This document shows positions 6,863 through 15,762 of a stretch of 33,006 bases of DNA, piece after piece. Position numbers and translations under genes: made by a program. Source of the DNA: Zoogloea sp. Its GTDB lineage: Bacteria > Pseudomonadota > Gammaproteobacteria > Burkholderiales > Rhodocyclaceae. The stretch spans positions 1 through 33,006 of the forward strand of contig JAKLLO010000067.1 in the NCBI GenBank assembly GCA_023150095.1, given 5' to 3'. The notes beneath the pieces were generated by a model, which was not told the origin of the DNA, did no database searches, and saw only the letters and a program-made list of their open reading frames with translations. How positions within the stretch are numbered: the stretch's first letter is position 1; every line of letters begins with the position of its first letter.

Positions 6863-9688
6863 TCAGGCCTTGATTTCGCCGAATGCATTTTCGATGACAG
6901 CCTTTTGTTGCGCGTTGTGCTTGGCGTAGTAGCCGACAGCCGGCGAAGCCGCCGCGGGACGGGCCACAAGCAGGAACTTGTGGTCTTCACCGAGGTTGCT
7001 GTCCAGGTGGTGGCGCGAGGCCAGCCAGTACCAGACACCCTGGTTGCGCGGCTCTTCCTGCACCCACACCACTTCCTTGGCGTTCGGGTACTTGTTCACC
7101 TCGGCCGCGAAGGCCTCGGCCGGGAACGGATAGAGCTGTTCCATGCGCACGATGGCGATGTCGTCGATGCCCTGGGCACGACGGTGAGCCAGCAGTTCGT
7201 AGTAGATCTTGCCGGAGCACAGCAGGACGCGCTTGACCTTCTTGGCATCGAGATCGTCGATCTCGCCGATGACGGTCTGGAAGGTGCCCTTGGAGAGCTC
7301 TTCCAGCGAGGAGACGGCATCCTTGTGACGCAGCAGGGACTTCGGCGTGATGATCACCAGCGGCTTGCGCAGCTTGCGCAGGGCCTGGCGACGCAGCAGG
7401 TGGAAGATCTGCGACGGGCCGGACGGGATGCACACTTCCATGTTCATCTCCGCGCACAGCTGCATGTAGCGCTCGATGCGCGCGGACGAGTGCTCGGGGC
7501 CCTGACCTTCGTAGCCGTGCGGCAGCATCATCACGAGACCACACTGACGGCCCCACTTGGCTTCACCGGAACTGATGAACTGGTCCATCACCACCTGGGC
7601 GCCGTTGGCGAAGTCGCCAAACTGGGCTTCCCAGATCACGAGCTGGTTCGGCTCGGCCGACGCGTAGCCGTATTCGAAGGCCAGCACGGCCTCTTCGGAC
7701 AGCACGGAGTCGTAGCAGTAGAACGGAGCCTGACCGTCGCGGATGTTCTGCAGCGGGTAGTAGGTGCCATCGTGCCACTGGTCGCGGTTCTGGTCGTGCA
7801 GCGCTGCGTGACGGTGGAAGAAGGTGCCACGGCCGACGTCTTCACCGGAGATCCGGATGCCGAAGCCCTGAACCACCAGGCTGGCGTAGGCGAGGTTTTC
7901 ACCCATGCCCCAGTCGAGGGCCAGCTTGCCTTCGCCCATCGCCTTGCGGTCGTCGATGATCTTCTGGACGCGGGGGTGCAGCACGAAGCCTTCCGGAGTG
8001 GTCGTCAAGGCCTTGGAAAGGCGCTTGAGTTCCGCCATCGGCACCTTGCTGTCGCACTTGTCGGTGTACTTCTTGTTGGCGTACGGACCCCAGTCCTGGG
8101 AGAACTGACGCTTGAAGTCGGACAGCACCGGATTGGCCAGGAGTTCGCCCTTGTCGAGGGCAGCGCGGTAATCCTTGATGAACTGATCAGGCTCGTCGGC
8201 CTGGCAGACGCCCTGGGCAACCAGCTTCTCCGCGTACAGCTTGCGGGTGCCGGGGTGCTTGGCGATCTTCTTGTACATCAGCGGCTGGGTCACCATCGGC
8301 TCGTCGGCTTCGTTGTGGCCGAGCTTGCGATAGCAGACGATGTCGACAACCACGTCCTTCTTGAATTCCTGCCGGTACTCGACGGCCAGACCCATGACGA
8401 AGGCGACCGCTTCCGGATCGTCGCCATTGACGTGGAAGATCGGCGCCTCGGCCATCTTGAAGATGTCCGTGCAGTACAGCGAGGAGCGGTAATCGCGCGG
8501 ATCCGAGGTGGTGAAACCGATCTGGTTGTTCACCACGATATGGATCGTGCCGCCCGTGCCGTAGCCGCGGGTCTGCGCGAAGTTGAGCATTTCCTGGTTG
8601 ACGCCCTGACCGGCAACGGCCGCATCACCGTGAATGATCACCGGGACGACTTCGGACTTGCCCTTCTCGCCGCGCCGGGTCTGACGGGCATACACCGAGC
8701 CTTCGACCACCGGGTTGACGATTTCCAGGTGGGACGGGTTGAACGCCAGCGTGAGGTGCACCGGACCGCCGGCGGTCATCACGTCACTGGAGAAGCCCAT
8801 GTGGTACTTCACGTCACCCGCGGAGAGATCGGACGCAGCCTTGCCTTCGAACTCGGAGAACAGCATGCTCGGCGACTTGCCGAGGGTGTTCACCAGCACG
8901 TTCAGACGGCCACGGTGGGCCATGCCGATCACGATTTCCTGGACGCCCTTGCCACCCGCCACGCGGATCAGTTCGTCCATCGCGACGATGGTGCTCTCAC
9001 CACCTTCCAGCGAGAAACGCTTCTGGCCGACGTACTTGGTGTGCAGGTAGCGCTCCATGGTCTCGGCAGCCGTGAGGCGCTCGAGGATGCGGCGCTGCTT
9101 CTGGCTGTCGAAGGTGGGGCGGCCACGGTTCGGTTCGAGACGCGCCTGGATCCAGCGCTTCTCACCGATGTCGGTCATGTACATGTACTCGGCGCCAATG
9201 GAGCCGCAGTAGGTCTGACGCACCGCGTCGAGGATCTCGCGCAGGGTGGCACGATCGCCCGGCAGGCCATGGAACGAGCCGGTGTTGAAGGTCTCGTTGA
9301 GATCCGCCTCGGTGAAGCCGTAGTGGGACAGCTCGAGTTCGTGGATCTCGGGACGCTCGGTGCGCTTGAGCGGATCGAGCTGCGCCCAGCGGGTGCCCAG
9401 GAAGCGGTGGGCGTTGATCAGTTGCAGGACGCTGACCTGCTTCTGATCGGCGCCGCTCGCCACCACGGTGCGCACCGGGCCGCGCTTCGCCATGTCGGCA
9501 AAGGCGTTGATGATCGGGTAATGGGCCACATCACGACCGTTGCCCGGCGTGTTCTGCAGCGCATCGAAATAGGACCGCCATTCGTCTGAGACGGAATCCG
9601 GATTGTCGAGATAGTTCTCGTAAAGTTCCTCGATGAACGGCGCGTTGCTGCCGAACAGTTGGGAGCTCTCAAAAAGCTGTTTCATCAT
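6863..9688 (-). CDS. odhA: 2-oxoglutarate dehydrogenase E1 component
   Basis: 941 residues, thiamine-diphosphate enzyme (SucA) that decarboxylates 2-oxoglutarate and succinylates the E2 lipoyl group. The N-terminal segment (about 10-45, FIEELYENYLDNPDSVSDEW) is the usual E2-interacting helix. Further motifs are GMAHRGRLNVL (H258), HGDAAVAGQG (353-362) and NNQIGFTTS (387-395), which form the thiamine diphosphate/Mg site, and the transketolase-like C-terminal half. Length is normal for the family. Two adjacent ATG codons (9688 and 9685) are possible starts; GGTGG lies upstream. It heads odhA-odhB-lpdA. The 155-bp gap to gltA holds gltA's terminator, and I see no convincing promoter of its own. 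Confidence 0.97.
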   Translation of the reverse strand: MMKQLFESSQLFGSNAPFIEELYENYLDNPDSVSDEWRSYFDALQNTPGNGRDVAHYPIINAFADMAKRGPVRTVVASGADQKQVSVLQLINAHRFLGTRWAQLDPLKRTERPEIHELELSHYGFTEADLNETFNTGSFHGLPGDRATLREILDAVRQTYCGSIGAEYMYMTDIGEKRWIQARLEPNRGRPTFDSQKQRRILERLTAAETMERYLHTKYVGQKRFSLEGGESTIVAMDELIRVAGGKGVQEIVIGMAHRGRLNVLVNTLGKSPSMLFSEFEGKAASDLSAGDVKYHMGFSSDVMTAGGPVHLTLAFNPSHLEIVNPVVEGSVYARQTRRGEKGKSEVVPVIIHGDAAVAGQGVNQEMLNFAQTRGYGTGGTIHIVVNNQIGFTTSDPRDYRSSLYCTDIFKMAEAPIFHVNGDDPEAVAFVMGLAVEYRQEFKKDVVVDIVCYRKLGHNEADEPMVTQPLMYKKIAKHPGTRKLYAEKLVAQGVCQADEPDQFIKDYRAALDKGELLANPVLSDFKRQFSQDWGPYANKKYTDKCDSKVPMAELKRLSKALTTTPEGFVLHPRVQKIIDDRKAMGEGKLALDWGMGENLAYASLVVQGFGIRISGEDVGRGTFFHRHAALHDQNRDQWHDGTYYPLQNIRDGQAPFYCYDSVLSEEAVLAFEYGYASAEPNQLVIWEAQFGDFANGAQVVMDQFISSGEAKWGRQCGLVMMLPHGYEGQGPEHSSARIERYMQLCAEMNMEVCIPSGPSQIFHLLRRQALRKLRKPLVIITPKSLLRHKDAVSSLEELSKGTFQTVIGEIDDLDAKKVKRVLLCSGKIYYELLAHRRAQGIDDIAIVRMEQLYPFPAEAFAAEVNKYPNAKEVVWVQEEPRNQGVWYWLASRHHLDSNLGEDHKFLLVARPAAASPAVGYYAKHNAQQKAVIENAFGEIKA

Positions 9689-9768
9689 GGGCGACCACCA
9701 GGCTTGTGTCTTGTCTTCTGAGTGTTTATGCGGTGGGGAGAAATCCCTGATTCTGTGTTCTTATGGAC

Positions 9769-9813
9769 AAACGAAGCGGGATGGCCCAATGATCGACCAT
9801 CCCGCGTTCGTTT
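9769..9813 (-). terminator. Intrinsic terminator after gltA
   Basis: AAACGAAGCGGGATGG (9769-9784) pairs with 9797-9813 along 16 bp, interrupted by one bulged base (9806). The loop is 12 nt. On minus, the hairpin begins about 30 nt after the gltA stop and its 3' arm runs into CTTCGTTTGTCC, a short U-rich tract. It separates the sdh-gltA and odh transcription units. Confidence 0.75.
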
Positions 9814-9843
9814 CCCCTGTTTCCCCCTCCCCCTCCGTATTGC

Positions 9844-11139
9844 TTAGCCGCGTTGAGCCAGCGGCACGACGTCGCGACGGGCGGCGCCGATGTAGAGCTG
9901 ACGCGGACGACCGATCTTGTACTCCGGATCGGTGATCATTTCTTCCCACTGGGTCATCCAGCCGACGGTGCGGGCCAGCGCGAAGATGCAGGTGAACATG
10001 TCGGTCGGGATGCCAAGCGCCTTCTGGACGATGCCGGAGTAGAAGTCCACGTTCGGGTAGAGCTTCTTCTCGACGAAGTACTGGTCTTCCAGGGCGATCT
10101 TTTCGAGTTCCATCGCCAGCTTGAACAGGCGGTCGTTCTCGAGGCCCAGTTCGCCCAGCACGTCGTGGCAGACCTTGCGCATCAGCTTGGCGCGCGGGTC
10201 GAAGTTCTTGTAGACGCGGTGACCGAAGCCCATCAGCTTGAAGCTGTCGTTCTTGTCCTTGGCGCGGGCGATGTACTCACCGACGCGGGACACGTCACCA
10301 ATCTCTTCCAGCATGTTCAGGCAGGCTTCGTTCGCACCACCGTGCGCCGGGCCCCACAGGCAGGCGATGCCGGCAGCGATACAGGCGAACGGGTTGGCAC
10401 CGGACGAACCGGCCAGACGGACGGTGGAGGTGGAGGCGTTCTGCTCGTGATCGGCGTGCAGCGTGAAGATCACGTCCAGCGCGCGGACCAGCACCGGGTT
10501 CGGCACGTACTTTTCACACGGGTTGCCGAACATCATGCGCATGAAGTTCGCGGTGTAGTCCAGCTCGTTGTCCGGGTACATGAACGGCATGCCGGTGTTG
10601 TACTTGTAGGCCATCGCAACGATGGTCGGCAGCTTGGCAACCAGACGGTTGAAGCTGACGTTGCGGTGCTCCACATCGGAGAAGTCCATGGCGTCATGGT
10701 AGAACGCGGACAGGGCGCCAACCACACCGGTCATGACGGCCATCGGGTGGGCGTCACGGCGGAAGCCGGAGTAGAACTTGGACAGCTGCTCGTGCACCAT
10801 CGTGTGCTTCTTGATGGTGTTCTCGAAGTCCGACTTCTGAGCCGCATTGGGCAGCTCGCCGTTCTTCAACAGGTAGGTGACTTCGAGGAAGTTGCAGTTG
10901 TCGGCCAGTTGCTCGATCGGGTAGCCGCGGTACAGCAGTTCGCCCTTGTCACCATCGATGTAGGTGACCTTGGACTGGCAGCTGGCCGTGGACAGGAAAC
11001 CGGAGTCGTACGTGAAGTACCCGGTCTTTCCGCCGAGGGTGCGGATATCGATCACATCATTGCCATGCGTCCCCGACATGATCGGAAACTCTACGGCCTT
11101 GCCATCTACGGTCAGTGTAGCAGTACGTTGCGTGGTCAT
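9844..11139 (-). CDS. gltA: Citrate synthase (type II)
   Basis: 431 residues. Condenses oxaloacetate and acetyl-CoA to citrate, the entry step of the TCA cycle. Catalytic and binding residues visible: ADHEQNAS (H231), GPAHGGANE (H266), GFGHRVYK (H307) and NVDFYSG (D365), matching the E. coli hexameric type II enzyme almost position for position. The N-terminal strand-rich domain (1-50, TLTVDG...FPI) is present, as in NADH-inhibited type II enzymes; actual inhibition is inferred. AAAGGGA upstream supports the start. It lies 57 bp after sdhE and is followed by an intrinsic terminator, so it is probably the last gene of sdhCDABE-gltA. Confidence 0.98.
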   Translation of the reverse strand: MTTQRTATLTVDGKAVEFPIMSGTHGNDVIDIRTLGGKTGYFTYDSGFLSTASCQSKVTYIDGDKGELLYRGYPIEQLADNCNFLEVTYLLKNGELPNAAQKSDFENTIKKHTMVHEQLSKFYSGFRRDAHPMAVMTGVVGALSAFYHDAMDFSDVEHRNVSFNRLVAKLPTIVAMAYKYNTGMPFMYPDNELDYTANFMRMMFGNPCEKYVPNPVLVRALDVIFTLHADHEQNASTSTVRLAGSSGANPFACIAAGIACLWGPAHGGANEACLNMLEEIGDVSRVGEYIARAKDKNDSFKLMGFGHRVYKNFDPRAKLMRKVCHDVLGELGLENDRLFKLAMELEKIALEDQYFVEKKLYPNVDFYSGIVQKALGIPTDMFTCIFALARTVGWMTQWEEMITDPEYKIGRPRQLYIGAARRDVVPLAQRG

Positions 11140-11196
11140 ATTTTGGTCCCTTTTCCCTGTTGAAACTCCACAACTCCCTAGCGATGCCCTGCTCCG

Positions 11197-11433
11197 TCAG
11201 CCGGCCCGGAGCAGATCCATCATTTCCTTCCAGCGGTCGTTGGTGACCGGCTTGCTGCCGTTGACCATGGCCCAGAGGTCATGGTCTTCGACGAGCAGCA
11301 GGTCATCCAGATCCGCCAGTTGATCGTCGGTGAGACGATCGAAGTGCCTTTCGAGGAAGCGCGTGAACACCAGATCGAGCTCCAGAAGAGCCCGACGGCA
11401 CTGCCAGCGCACGCGCCCCCGATTGAGCGTCAT
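11197..11433 (-). CDS. sdhE: Succinate dehydrogenase flavinylation factor SdhE
   Basis: 78 residues, small all-helical cytoplasmic protein that promotes covalent FAD attachment to SdhA. Family features seen are the N-terminal VRWQCRR segment, LELDLVFTRFLE, the acidic DDQLADLDDLLLVEDHDLW and a KPV near the end. Oddity: the conserved RGxxE motif reads RALLE (codon GCT where GGT is expected), replacing the glycine that is required in E. coli SdhE. Its start overlaps the sdhB stop by 4 bp (ATGA), implying translational coupling, and gltA follows after 57 bp. The family call is secure from position and sequence; activity with the substitution is uncertain. Confidence 0.9.
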   Translation of the reverse strand: MTLNRGRVRWQCRRALLELDLVFTRFLERHFDRLTDDQLADLDDLLLVEDHDLWAMVNGSKPVTNDRWKEMMDLLRAG

Positions 11434-12143
11434 ACGGCGCGACGGACCATCATGTCCTTGATCTTGCCGATCGCCTTGGTCGGGTTGAGACCCTTCGGGC
11501 AGACATCGACGCAGTTCATGATGGAGTGACAGCGGAAGAGACGATACGGATCTTCCAGATTGTCGAGACGCTCACTGGTTGCCTGGTCGCGGGTGTCGGC
11601 GAGGAAGCGGTAAGCCGCCAGCAGGCCGGCCGGACCAACGAACTTGTCCGGGTTCCACCAGAACGACGGGCAGCTCGTGGAGCAGCACGCGCAGAGGATG
11701 CACTCGTAGAGACCATTGAGCTCTTCCCGGTCTTCCGGCGACTGGAGGCGTTCGCGCTCCGGAGCCGGATCGTTGTTGACCAGGTAGGGCTTGATCGAGT
11801 GGTATTGCTTGAAGAACTGGGTCATGTCGACGATCACGTCGCGGATGACCGGCAGGCCGGGCAGCGGACGGATGGTGATCGGCTGGGCCAGTTCTTCGAC
11901 GCTGGTCAGGCAGGCCAGACCGTTCTTGCCGTTGATGTTCATGGCGTCGGAGCCACACACACCTTCGCGGCAGGAGCGACGGAAGGACAGGGTGTCGTCC
12001 TTGGCCTTCAGGCGGACCAGCGCGTCGAGGAGCTTCTTGTCGGACTCTTCGAGTTCGACAGAGATGTCCTGCATGTAGGGCTTGTCGTCCTTGTCCGGAT
12101 TGTAGCGGTAGATCTTGAACTGTACGGTTCGCTTGCTGCTCAT
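11430..12143 (-). CDS. sdhB: Succinate dehydrogenase iron-sulfur subunit
   Basis: 237 residues, the electron-transfer subunit of complex II, linking FAD in SdhA to quinone at SdhC/SdhD on the cytoplasmic face of the membrane. The [2Fe-2S] ligands lie in CREGVCGSDAMNINGKNGLAC (first half C58, C63; D66; last C78). The [4Fe-4S] set is C148, C151, C154 and C215, and the [3Fe-4S] set is C158, C205 and C211. All expected ligands are present and length is typical. It lies 19 bp after sdhA and overlaps sdhE by 4 bp. Confidence 0.98.
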   Translation of the reverse strand: MSSKRTVQFKIYRYNPDKDDKPYMQDISVELEESDKKLLDALVRLKAKDDTLSFRRSCREGVCGSDAMNINGKNGLACLTSVEELAQPITIRPLPGLPVIRDVIVDMTQFFKQYHSIKPYLVNNDPAPERERLQSPEDREELNGLYECILCACCSTSCPSFWWNPDKFVGPAGLLAAYRFLADTRDQATSERLDNLEDPYRLFRCHSIMNCVDVCPKGLNPTKAIGKIKDMMVRRAV

Positions 12144-12162
12144 CTTCTAGTCTCCGGAACGC

Positions 12163-13956
12163 TCAGTAGGTACGCTTGGCCAGCGCGATCGGCTCGACGT
12201 CGGCGGACATCGGCTGCAGATTGACCGGCTTGTAGTCGAGGCGGTTGCCCTCGCTGTACCACAGCGTGTGCTTGAGCCAGTTCTTGTCGTCACGGCCGTT
12301 GGGGGTCTCGGCGCAATCGAGTGCATCATCACGCACGTGGGCACCGCGGGATTCCTTGCGGGCCTCGGCAGAGATCATGGTCGCCTTGGCGACTTCGATC
12401 AGGTTGTCGAGTTCGAGGGCTTCGGTGCGGGCGGTGTTCCAGACCTTGGACTTGTCCTTGATCTGGGTGTGCTTGGCGCGCTCGGCGACTTCGAGGATCT
12501 TCTCGACGCCTTCCTTGAGCATGTCGGCAAAGCGGAACACGCCGGCGTGCTTCTGCATCGTGCGCTGCATGTCGAGACGAACGTCGTTGACTTCAACGCC
12601 GTTGGTCTGGGTTTCGAGGCGGGCGATGCGGGCCAGGGAGACATCGGCGGCGTCGTCCGGCAGCGGCTTGAGCGTGAGCTGGCCGGAGCGGAAGTCGGCA
12701 ACGACGGTCTCACCGGCAGACTTGCCGAACACCAGCAGGTCGAGCAGCGAGTTGGTGCCGAGACGGTTGGCGCCGTGCACCGACGCGCAGGCACATTCGC
12801 CAGCGGCGTAGAAGCCGGAAACCGGGACGTTCGGGTTGCCGTCCTTCGGGACGATGACCTGACCCTTGTAGTTGGTCGGAATACCGCCCATCTGGTAGTG
12901 GCAGGTCGGCACGACCGGGATCGGGGCCTTGATCGGGTCGACACCGGCAAACTGGATCGAGATTTCACGAATGCCGGGCAGGCGCTTCATGATGGTCTCG
13001 GGGGACAGGTGGGTGATGTCGAGGAGCACGTGATCCTTCTCGGAACCACAGCCACGGCCTTCGTTGATCTCGGTGACCATCGAACGCGACACGACGTCAC
13101 GGGAGGCCAGATCCTTCAGGTTCGGGGCATAACGCTCCATGAAGCGCTCGCCGGAGGAGTTACGCAGGATGCCGCCTTCGCCACGCACGCCTTCGGTGAT
13201 CAGCACGCCCGCGCCGGCCACGCCGGTCGGGTGGAACTGCCAGAACTCCATGTCTTCCAGCGGAATGCCGGCGCGAGCCGCCATGCCGACACCGTCGCCG
13301 GTGTTGATGAAGGCGTTGGTGGAGCTGTAGTAGATACGACCGGCACCGCCGGTGGCGAAGATGGTCGCCTTGGCGTGGAAGATCGAAACCTCACCGGTTT
13401 CCATTTCCATGGCGGTCACACCCAGCACATCGCCGTCGGCGTTGCGGATCAGGTCCATCGCCATCCATTCGACGAAGAACTGGGTGTTGGCGCGCACGTT
13501 GCGCTGGTAGAGCGCGTGCAGCATCGCGTGACCGGTACGGTCGGCAGCGGCGCAGGAACGGGACACCGGGGTCTGACCGTAGTTCTGCGAGTGACCGCCG
13601 AACGGACGCTGGTAGATCTTGCCGTTGTCGGTACGGTCGAACGGCATGCCGTAGTGTTCGAGTTCGACGACGACTTCATTGGCCTTCTTGACCATGAACT
13701 CGATCGCATCCTGATCGCCCAGCCAGTCCGACCCCTTAACGGTGTCGTACATGTGCCAGTGCCAGTTGTCCTCGGTCGAATTGCCCAGCGAGGCGGCGAC
13801 ACCGCCCTGCGCGGCAACGGTGTGGGAGCGGGTCGGGAAGACCTTGGTCAGGACGGCCGTCTTGAGGCCGGCTTCGGAGAGCTGGAGTGCCGCCCGCAGG
13901 CCGGCGCCACCGGCACCGACGATAACCGCGTCAAAAGTATGCTTAGCGACTTTCAC
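12163..13956 (-). CDS. sdhA: Succinate dehydrogenase flavoprotein subunit
   Basis: 597 residues, catalytic subunit oxidising succinate to fumarate. The FAD dinucleotide motif is [10 protein letters not shown] (14-23). The covalent flavin histidine is H45 in [10 protein letters not shown]. Substrate-site segments [18 protein letters not shown] and [18 protein letters not shown] are intact. The start is GTG (13956-13954), directly abutting the sdhD stop with zero spacing; GGAGG lies about 7 nt upstream, within the end of sdhD, and no suitable ATG exists nearby. FAD attachment would rely on SdhE encoded downstream. Confidence 0.98.
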   Translation of the reverse strand: MKVAKHTFDAVIVGAGGAGLRAALQLSEAGLKTAVLTKVFPTRSHTVAAQGGVAASLGNSTEDNWHWHMYDTVKGSDWLGDQDAIEFMVKKANEVVVELEHYGMPFDRTDNGKIYQRPFGGHSQNYGQTPVSRSCAAADRTGHAMLHALYQRNVRANTQFFVEWMAMDLIRNADGDVLGVTAMEMETGEVSIFHAKATIFATGGAGRIYYSSTNAFINTGDGVGMAARAGIPLEDMEFWQFHPTGVAGAGVLITEGVRGEGGILRNSSGERFMERYAPNLKDLASRDVVSRSMVTEINEGRGCGSEKDHVLLDITHLSPETIMKRLPGIREISIQFAGVDPIKAPIPVVPTCHYQMGGIPTNYKGQVIVPKDGNPNVPVSGFYAAGECACASVHGANRLGTNSLLDLLVFGKSAGETVVADFRSGQLTLKPLPDDAADVSLARIARLETQTNGVEVNDVRLDMQRTMQKHAGVFRFADMLKEGVEKILEVAERAKHTQIKDKSKVWNTARTEALELDNLIEVAKATMISAEARKESRGAHVRDDALDCAETPNGRDDKNWLKHTLWYSEGNRLDYKPVNLQPMSADVEPIALAKRTY

Positions 13957-14304
13957 TTACAGCCTCCAGAGAATCTGAGCAGCCCAACCGGCGTAACCGA
14001 TGAGCGCGAGGGCAACGATCGAATGCAGCGTAAGACGGATACCCGTCGGCTTGATGTAGTCCATGAAGATGTCACGCACGCCGATCCAGGCGTGGAAGAA
14101 CAGCGACATGAAGAACAGGAACGTTGCGAACTTCATGAAACCGCCGCTGAAGACACCGCGCCAGCTCTCGTAAGAGGCATCGGGCATGGTCAGGACACAG
14201 AACGCGAGAACGAGGGTATAGAGTGCCATCACCACAGCCGTGACACGCTGGGCGAGCCAGTCGCGGAAACCGTAGTGAGCACCAACGATGACGGGCTTTA
14301 CCAT
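13957..14304 (-). CDS. sdhD: Succinate dehydrogenase membrane anchor subunit D
   Basis: 115 residues with three hydrophobic helices (about 20-40, 57-77, 92-112). With SdhC it anchors complex II and forms the heme b and ubiquinone sites. H71 in FFHAWIGVRDIFMDYI is the predicted heme ligand, and the adjacent D82-Y83 pair is the usual quinone-site aspartate/tyrosine. Its start overlaps the sdhC stop by 7 bp and its stop touches the sdhA start, so translation is likely coupled through all three genes. Confidence 0.95.
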   Translation of the reverse strand: MVKPVIVGAHYGFRDWLAQRVTAVVMALYTLVLAFCVLTMPDASYESWRGVFSGGFMKFATFLFFMSLFFHAWIGVRDIFMDYIKPTGIRLTLHSIVALALIGYAGWAAQILWRL

Positions 14305-14687
14305 AGTTTGGTCACCAGAAGGGCAGTGAGGACGAGACTGACGATCAGCACCAGACGGGCGCTCTTGAACGACGACTCCTTGTCGACGCCGACGTGCACG
14401 TCAAGCAGCAGGAAACGGATGCCGGCACAGAAGTGGTGCAGGTACGCCCACACCAGGCCACTCAGGATGAGTTTGACAAAAGGGTTCCCGACAATCTTGG
14501 CGAAATCAGCATAGGATTCCGGAGAGCCCACGCTGGCGCCGAAGAGCGCAAGCAGCACCGGCAGCATGAGGAACAGACCAGCGCCGCTCACCCGATGCAG
14601 AATCGAGACCTTCCCGGCAAGCGGGAGCCTGATCTCGTTCAGCGCCAGATGCTTCGGGCGCTGTTTCTTCAAAATCACCTCTGTCAT
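14298..14687 (-). CDS. sdhC: Succinate dehydrogenase cytochrome b556 subunit
   Basis: 129 residues, three transmembrane helices (about 28-50, 68-92, 108-128). H84 in AYLHHFCAGIRFLLLD is the heme b axial ligand (same number as in E. coli). LHRVSGAGLF (H31-R32, S34) is the conserved quinone-site segment. An AGAGGGAAATCTT leader gives a clear Shine-Dalgarno before the ATG at 14687; an in-frame ATG at 14711 would add eight atypical residues. First gene of sdhCDABE-gltA, preceded by a candidate promoter and by the gntR gene 118 bp upstream. Confidence 0.96.
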   Translation of the reverse strand: MTEVILKKQRPKHLALNEIRLPLAGKVSILHRVSGAGLFLMLPVLLALFGASVGSPESYADFAKIVGNPFVKLILSGLVWAYLHHFCAGIRFLLLDVHVGVDKESSFKSARLVLIVSLVLTALLVTKLW

Positions 14688-14743
14688 AAGATTTCCCTCT
14701 AACAATAGCAACTTGCAAGTCGCTCATTTCCCACACAAACAAA

Positions 14744-14770
14744 ATTATAAGTATATACCCTTACCATCAA
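14744..14770 (-). promoter_or_regulatory. Candidate promoter for sdhCDABE-gltA
   Basis: On minus, TTGATG (14765-14770) and TATAAT (14744-14749) are separated by 15 bp, shorter than ideal. The -10 region sits in an AT-rich segment (TATATACTTATAAT) that shares the TATAAG core with the large palindrome upstream of gntR, so it may also carry a GntR half-site. A 10-bp palindrome ACTTGCAAGT (14711-14720) lies in the leader before the sdhC ribosome-binding site. Confidence 0.45.
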
Positions 14771-14805
14771 CTGACAGGCCGGGCCCTCCCATCAATTCAA
14801 AACCG

Positions 14806-15534
14806 TCAATTCAATTCATTAAGATAATAATGATCCGCCGTCAGATAAAGCCCCCGACGCCATTCAACCGGCCGATCGCCGTAAGTGTAGGTCACCCGCT
14901 CGACGGACAGCAGCGGCGTGCCTTCTGCGACATTGAGGGTTTCGCTGGTCATGCGGTCGGCCGCAACGGCGCGGATACGCTCTTCGGCGCGGATCATCCG
15001 CACACCGAAGCGACTTTCGAAGAGGCTGTAAAGTGAGCCGTGAGAGCCTTGCAGGACTTCCATGGTCAAGCCCTGAAAGATTTCGCCCGGAAGATAGATC
15101 TCATCGACAACAACGGGCTTGCCTGCAAAACGGAGTAGCCGACGCAATATCGTGACGGGCGCACCCAGCTCGATGCCCAGCATGCGCGCAGCTTCGTTCC
15201 CGGCCTTGGCCTTCCAGCAATCAAGCGGTACGCTTTGCGGATGCGCGAGATCGCCATCCATGGGTACAAGGCGGAGGAATCTGAACAGTGCGCGGGGATC
15301 ATTATGGGAAGCGACGTAGGTGCCCTTGCCCTGCTTGCGAACCAGGAGGTTCTCGGCCGCCATTTCATCAATGGCCTTGCGCACCGTACCCTGGCTTACA
15401 CTGAAGCGGATGGCGAGTTCCTGTTCACTGGGAATCGCCTGCCCCGGGCGCCACTCGCCGGACTCCAAAGCATTAAGCATCAGATTCTTGATCTGACGGT
15501 ACAGGGGGCTAAAGGTGGGCGAGTCGTGTCGCAT
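14806..15534 (-). CDS. GntR-family regulator with UTRA domain (HutC subfamily)
   Basis: 242 residues. An N-terminal winged helix-turn-helix (about 6-72: PLYRQIKNLML, IPSEQELAIRFSVSQGTVRKAIDEMA, QGKGTYVA) is followed by a UTRA effector-binding domain (about 90-238; VDEIYLPGE, ADRMTSETLNVAEGTPLL, EWRRGLYLTADHYYL). Such proteins bind palindromic operators and respond to small metabolites. It is encoded between sdhC (same strand, downstream) and mdh (divergent), so it is a strong candidate regulator of these TCA genes and of itself; the ligand is unknown. I prefer ATG 15534 over ATG 15570 because the palindrome and predicted -10 element end within a few bases of 15570, which would leave almost no leader. 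Confidence 0.9.
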   Translation of the reverse strand: MRHDSPTFSPLYRQIKNLMLNALESGEWRPGQAIPSEQELAIRFSVSQGTVRKAIDEMAAENLLVRKQGKGTYVASHNDPRALFRFLRLVPMDGDLAHPQSVPLDCWKAKAGNEAARMLGIELGAPVTILRRLLRFAGKPVVVDEIYLPGEIFQGLTMEVLQGSHGSLYSLFESRFGVRMIRAEERIRAVAADRMTSETLNVAEGTPLLSVERVTYTYGDRPVEWRRGLYLTADHYYLNELN

Positions 15535-15575
15535 GCGTGTATTTGAACACACTTTCGAAAGACAGTCCATAATCA

Positions 15576-15603
15576 GTCTTATATCTTATATAAGATATAA
15601 GAC
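15576..15603. promoter_or_regulatory. 28-bp perfect palindrome, likely GntR operator
   Basis: The sequence from 15576 to 15603 equals its own reverse complement. Its left half is GTCTTATATCTTAT, with AT-rich core CTTATATAAG. It ends 7 bp before the mdh -35 box and covers the predicted gntR -10 region, so a bound dimer (or two) could control both divergent promoters. Repeated ATATAAGA/TCTTATAT half-sites suggest two overlapping dimer sites. The link to the GntR protein is inferred from adjacency. Confidence 0.75.
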
Positions 15604-15605
15604 AA
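15578..15605 (-). promoter_or_regulatory. Candidate gntR promoter inside the palindrome
   Basis: On minus, TTGTCT (15600-15605) and TATAAG (15578-15583) are spaced by 16 bp, placing transcription start near 15571. Nearly the whole promoter lies within the palindrome, consistent with autorepression. Confidence 0.4.
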
Positions 15606-15610
15606 GGAAA

Positions 15611-15639
15611 TTGACAGCCCTTCGAAATGCTCCTACGAT
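15611..15639 (+). promoter_or_regulatory. Sigma-70 promoter of mdh
   Basis: TTGACA (15611-15616), 17-bp spacer, TACGAT (15634-15639): a near-consensus promoter with optimal spacing, giving a leader of about 115 nt before mdh. The 28-bp palindrome lies directly upstream of the -35 element. Confidence 0.75.
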
Positions 15640-15762
15640 TCGAACGTTGACCGGCCCAGGGCCAGCGCCAACCCAAGATCAGCATCGCGGCGACTCGCTG
15701 GCGGCGCGAATCAGCAGTAAATCAGTTTCGACAACACTTTCTATGTAGAGGGAGTTTCAATA

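Noticed and set aside
4145-9589. Stop-free plus-strand frame of 1814 codons antisense to lpdA, odhB and odhA
   Set aside because: The minus-strand genes have clear families and intact catalytic motifs. The antisense frame is a by-product of G/C at third codon positions; its protein is low-complexity (His, Asp, Gly, Val-rich) with no domain or ribosome-binding site.
9689-9768. Promoter for odhA in the gltA-odhA gap
   Set aside because: The best -10-like hexamer (CATAAA on minus) has no matching -35 at 16-18 bp; not strong enough to list.
12268-14514. 748-codon plus-strand frame antisense to sdhA, sdhD and sdhC
   Set aside because: Same cause: high-GC codon bias. No recognisable domain, and it lies opposite essential complex II genes.
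15535-15570. Upstream ATG 15570 as the start of the GntR regulator
   Set aside because: It would add 12 unconserved residues and leave essentially no leader, because the predicted promoter and the palindrome end within about 6 bp of it.
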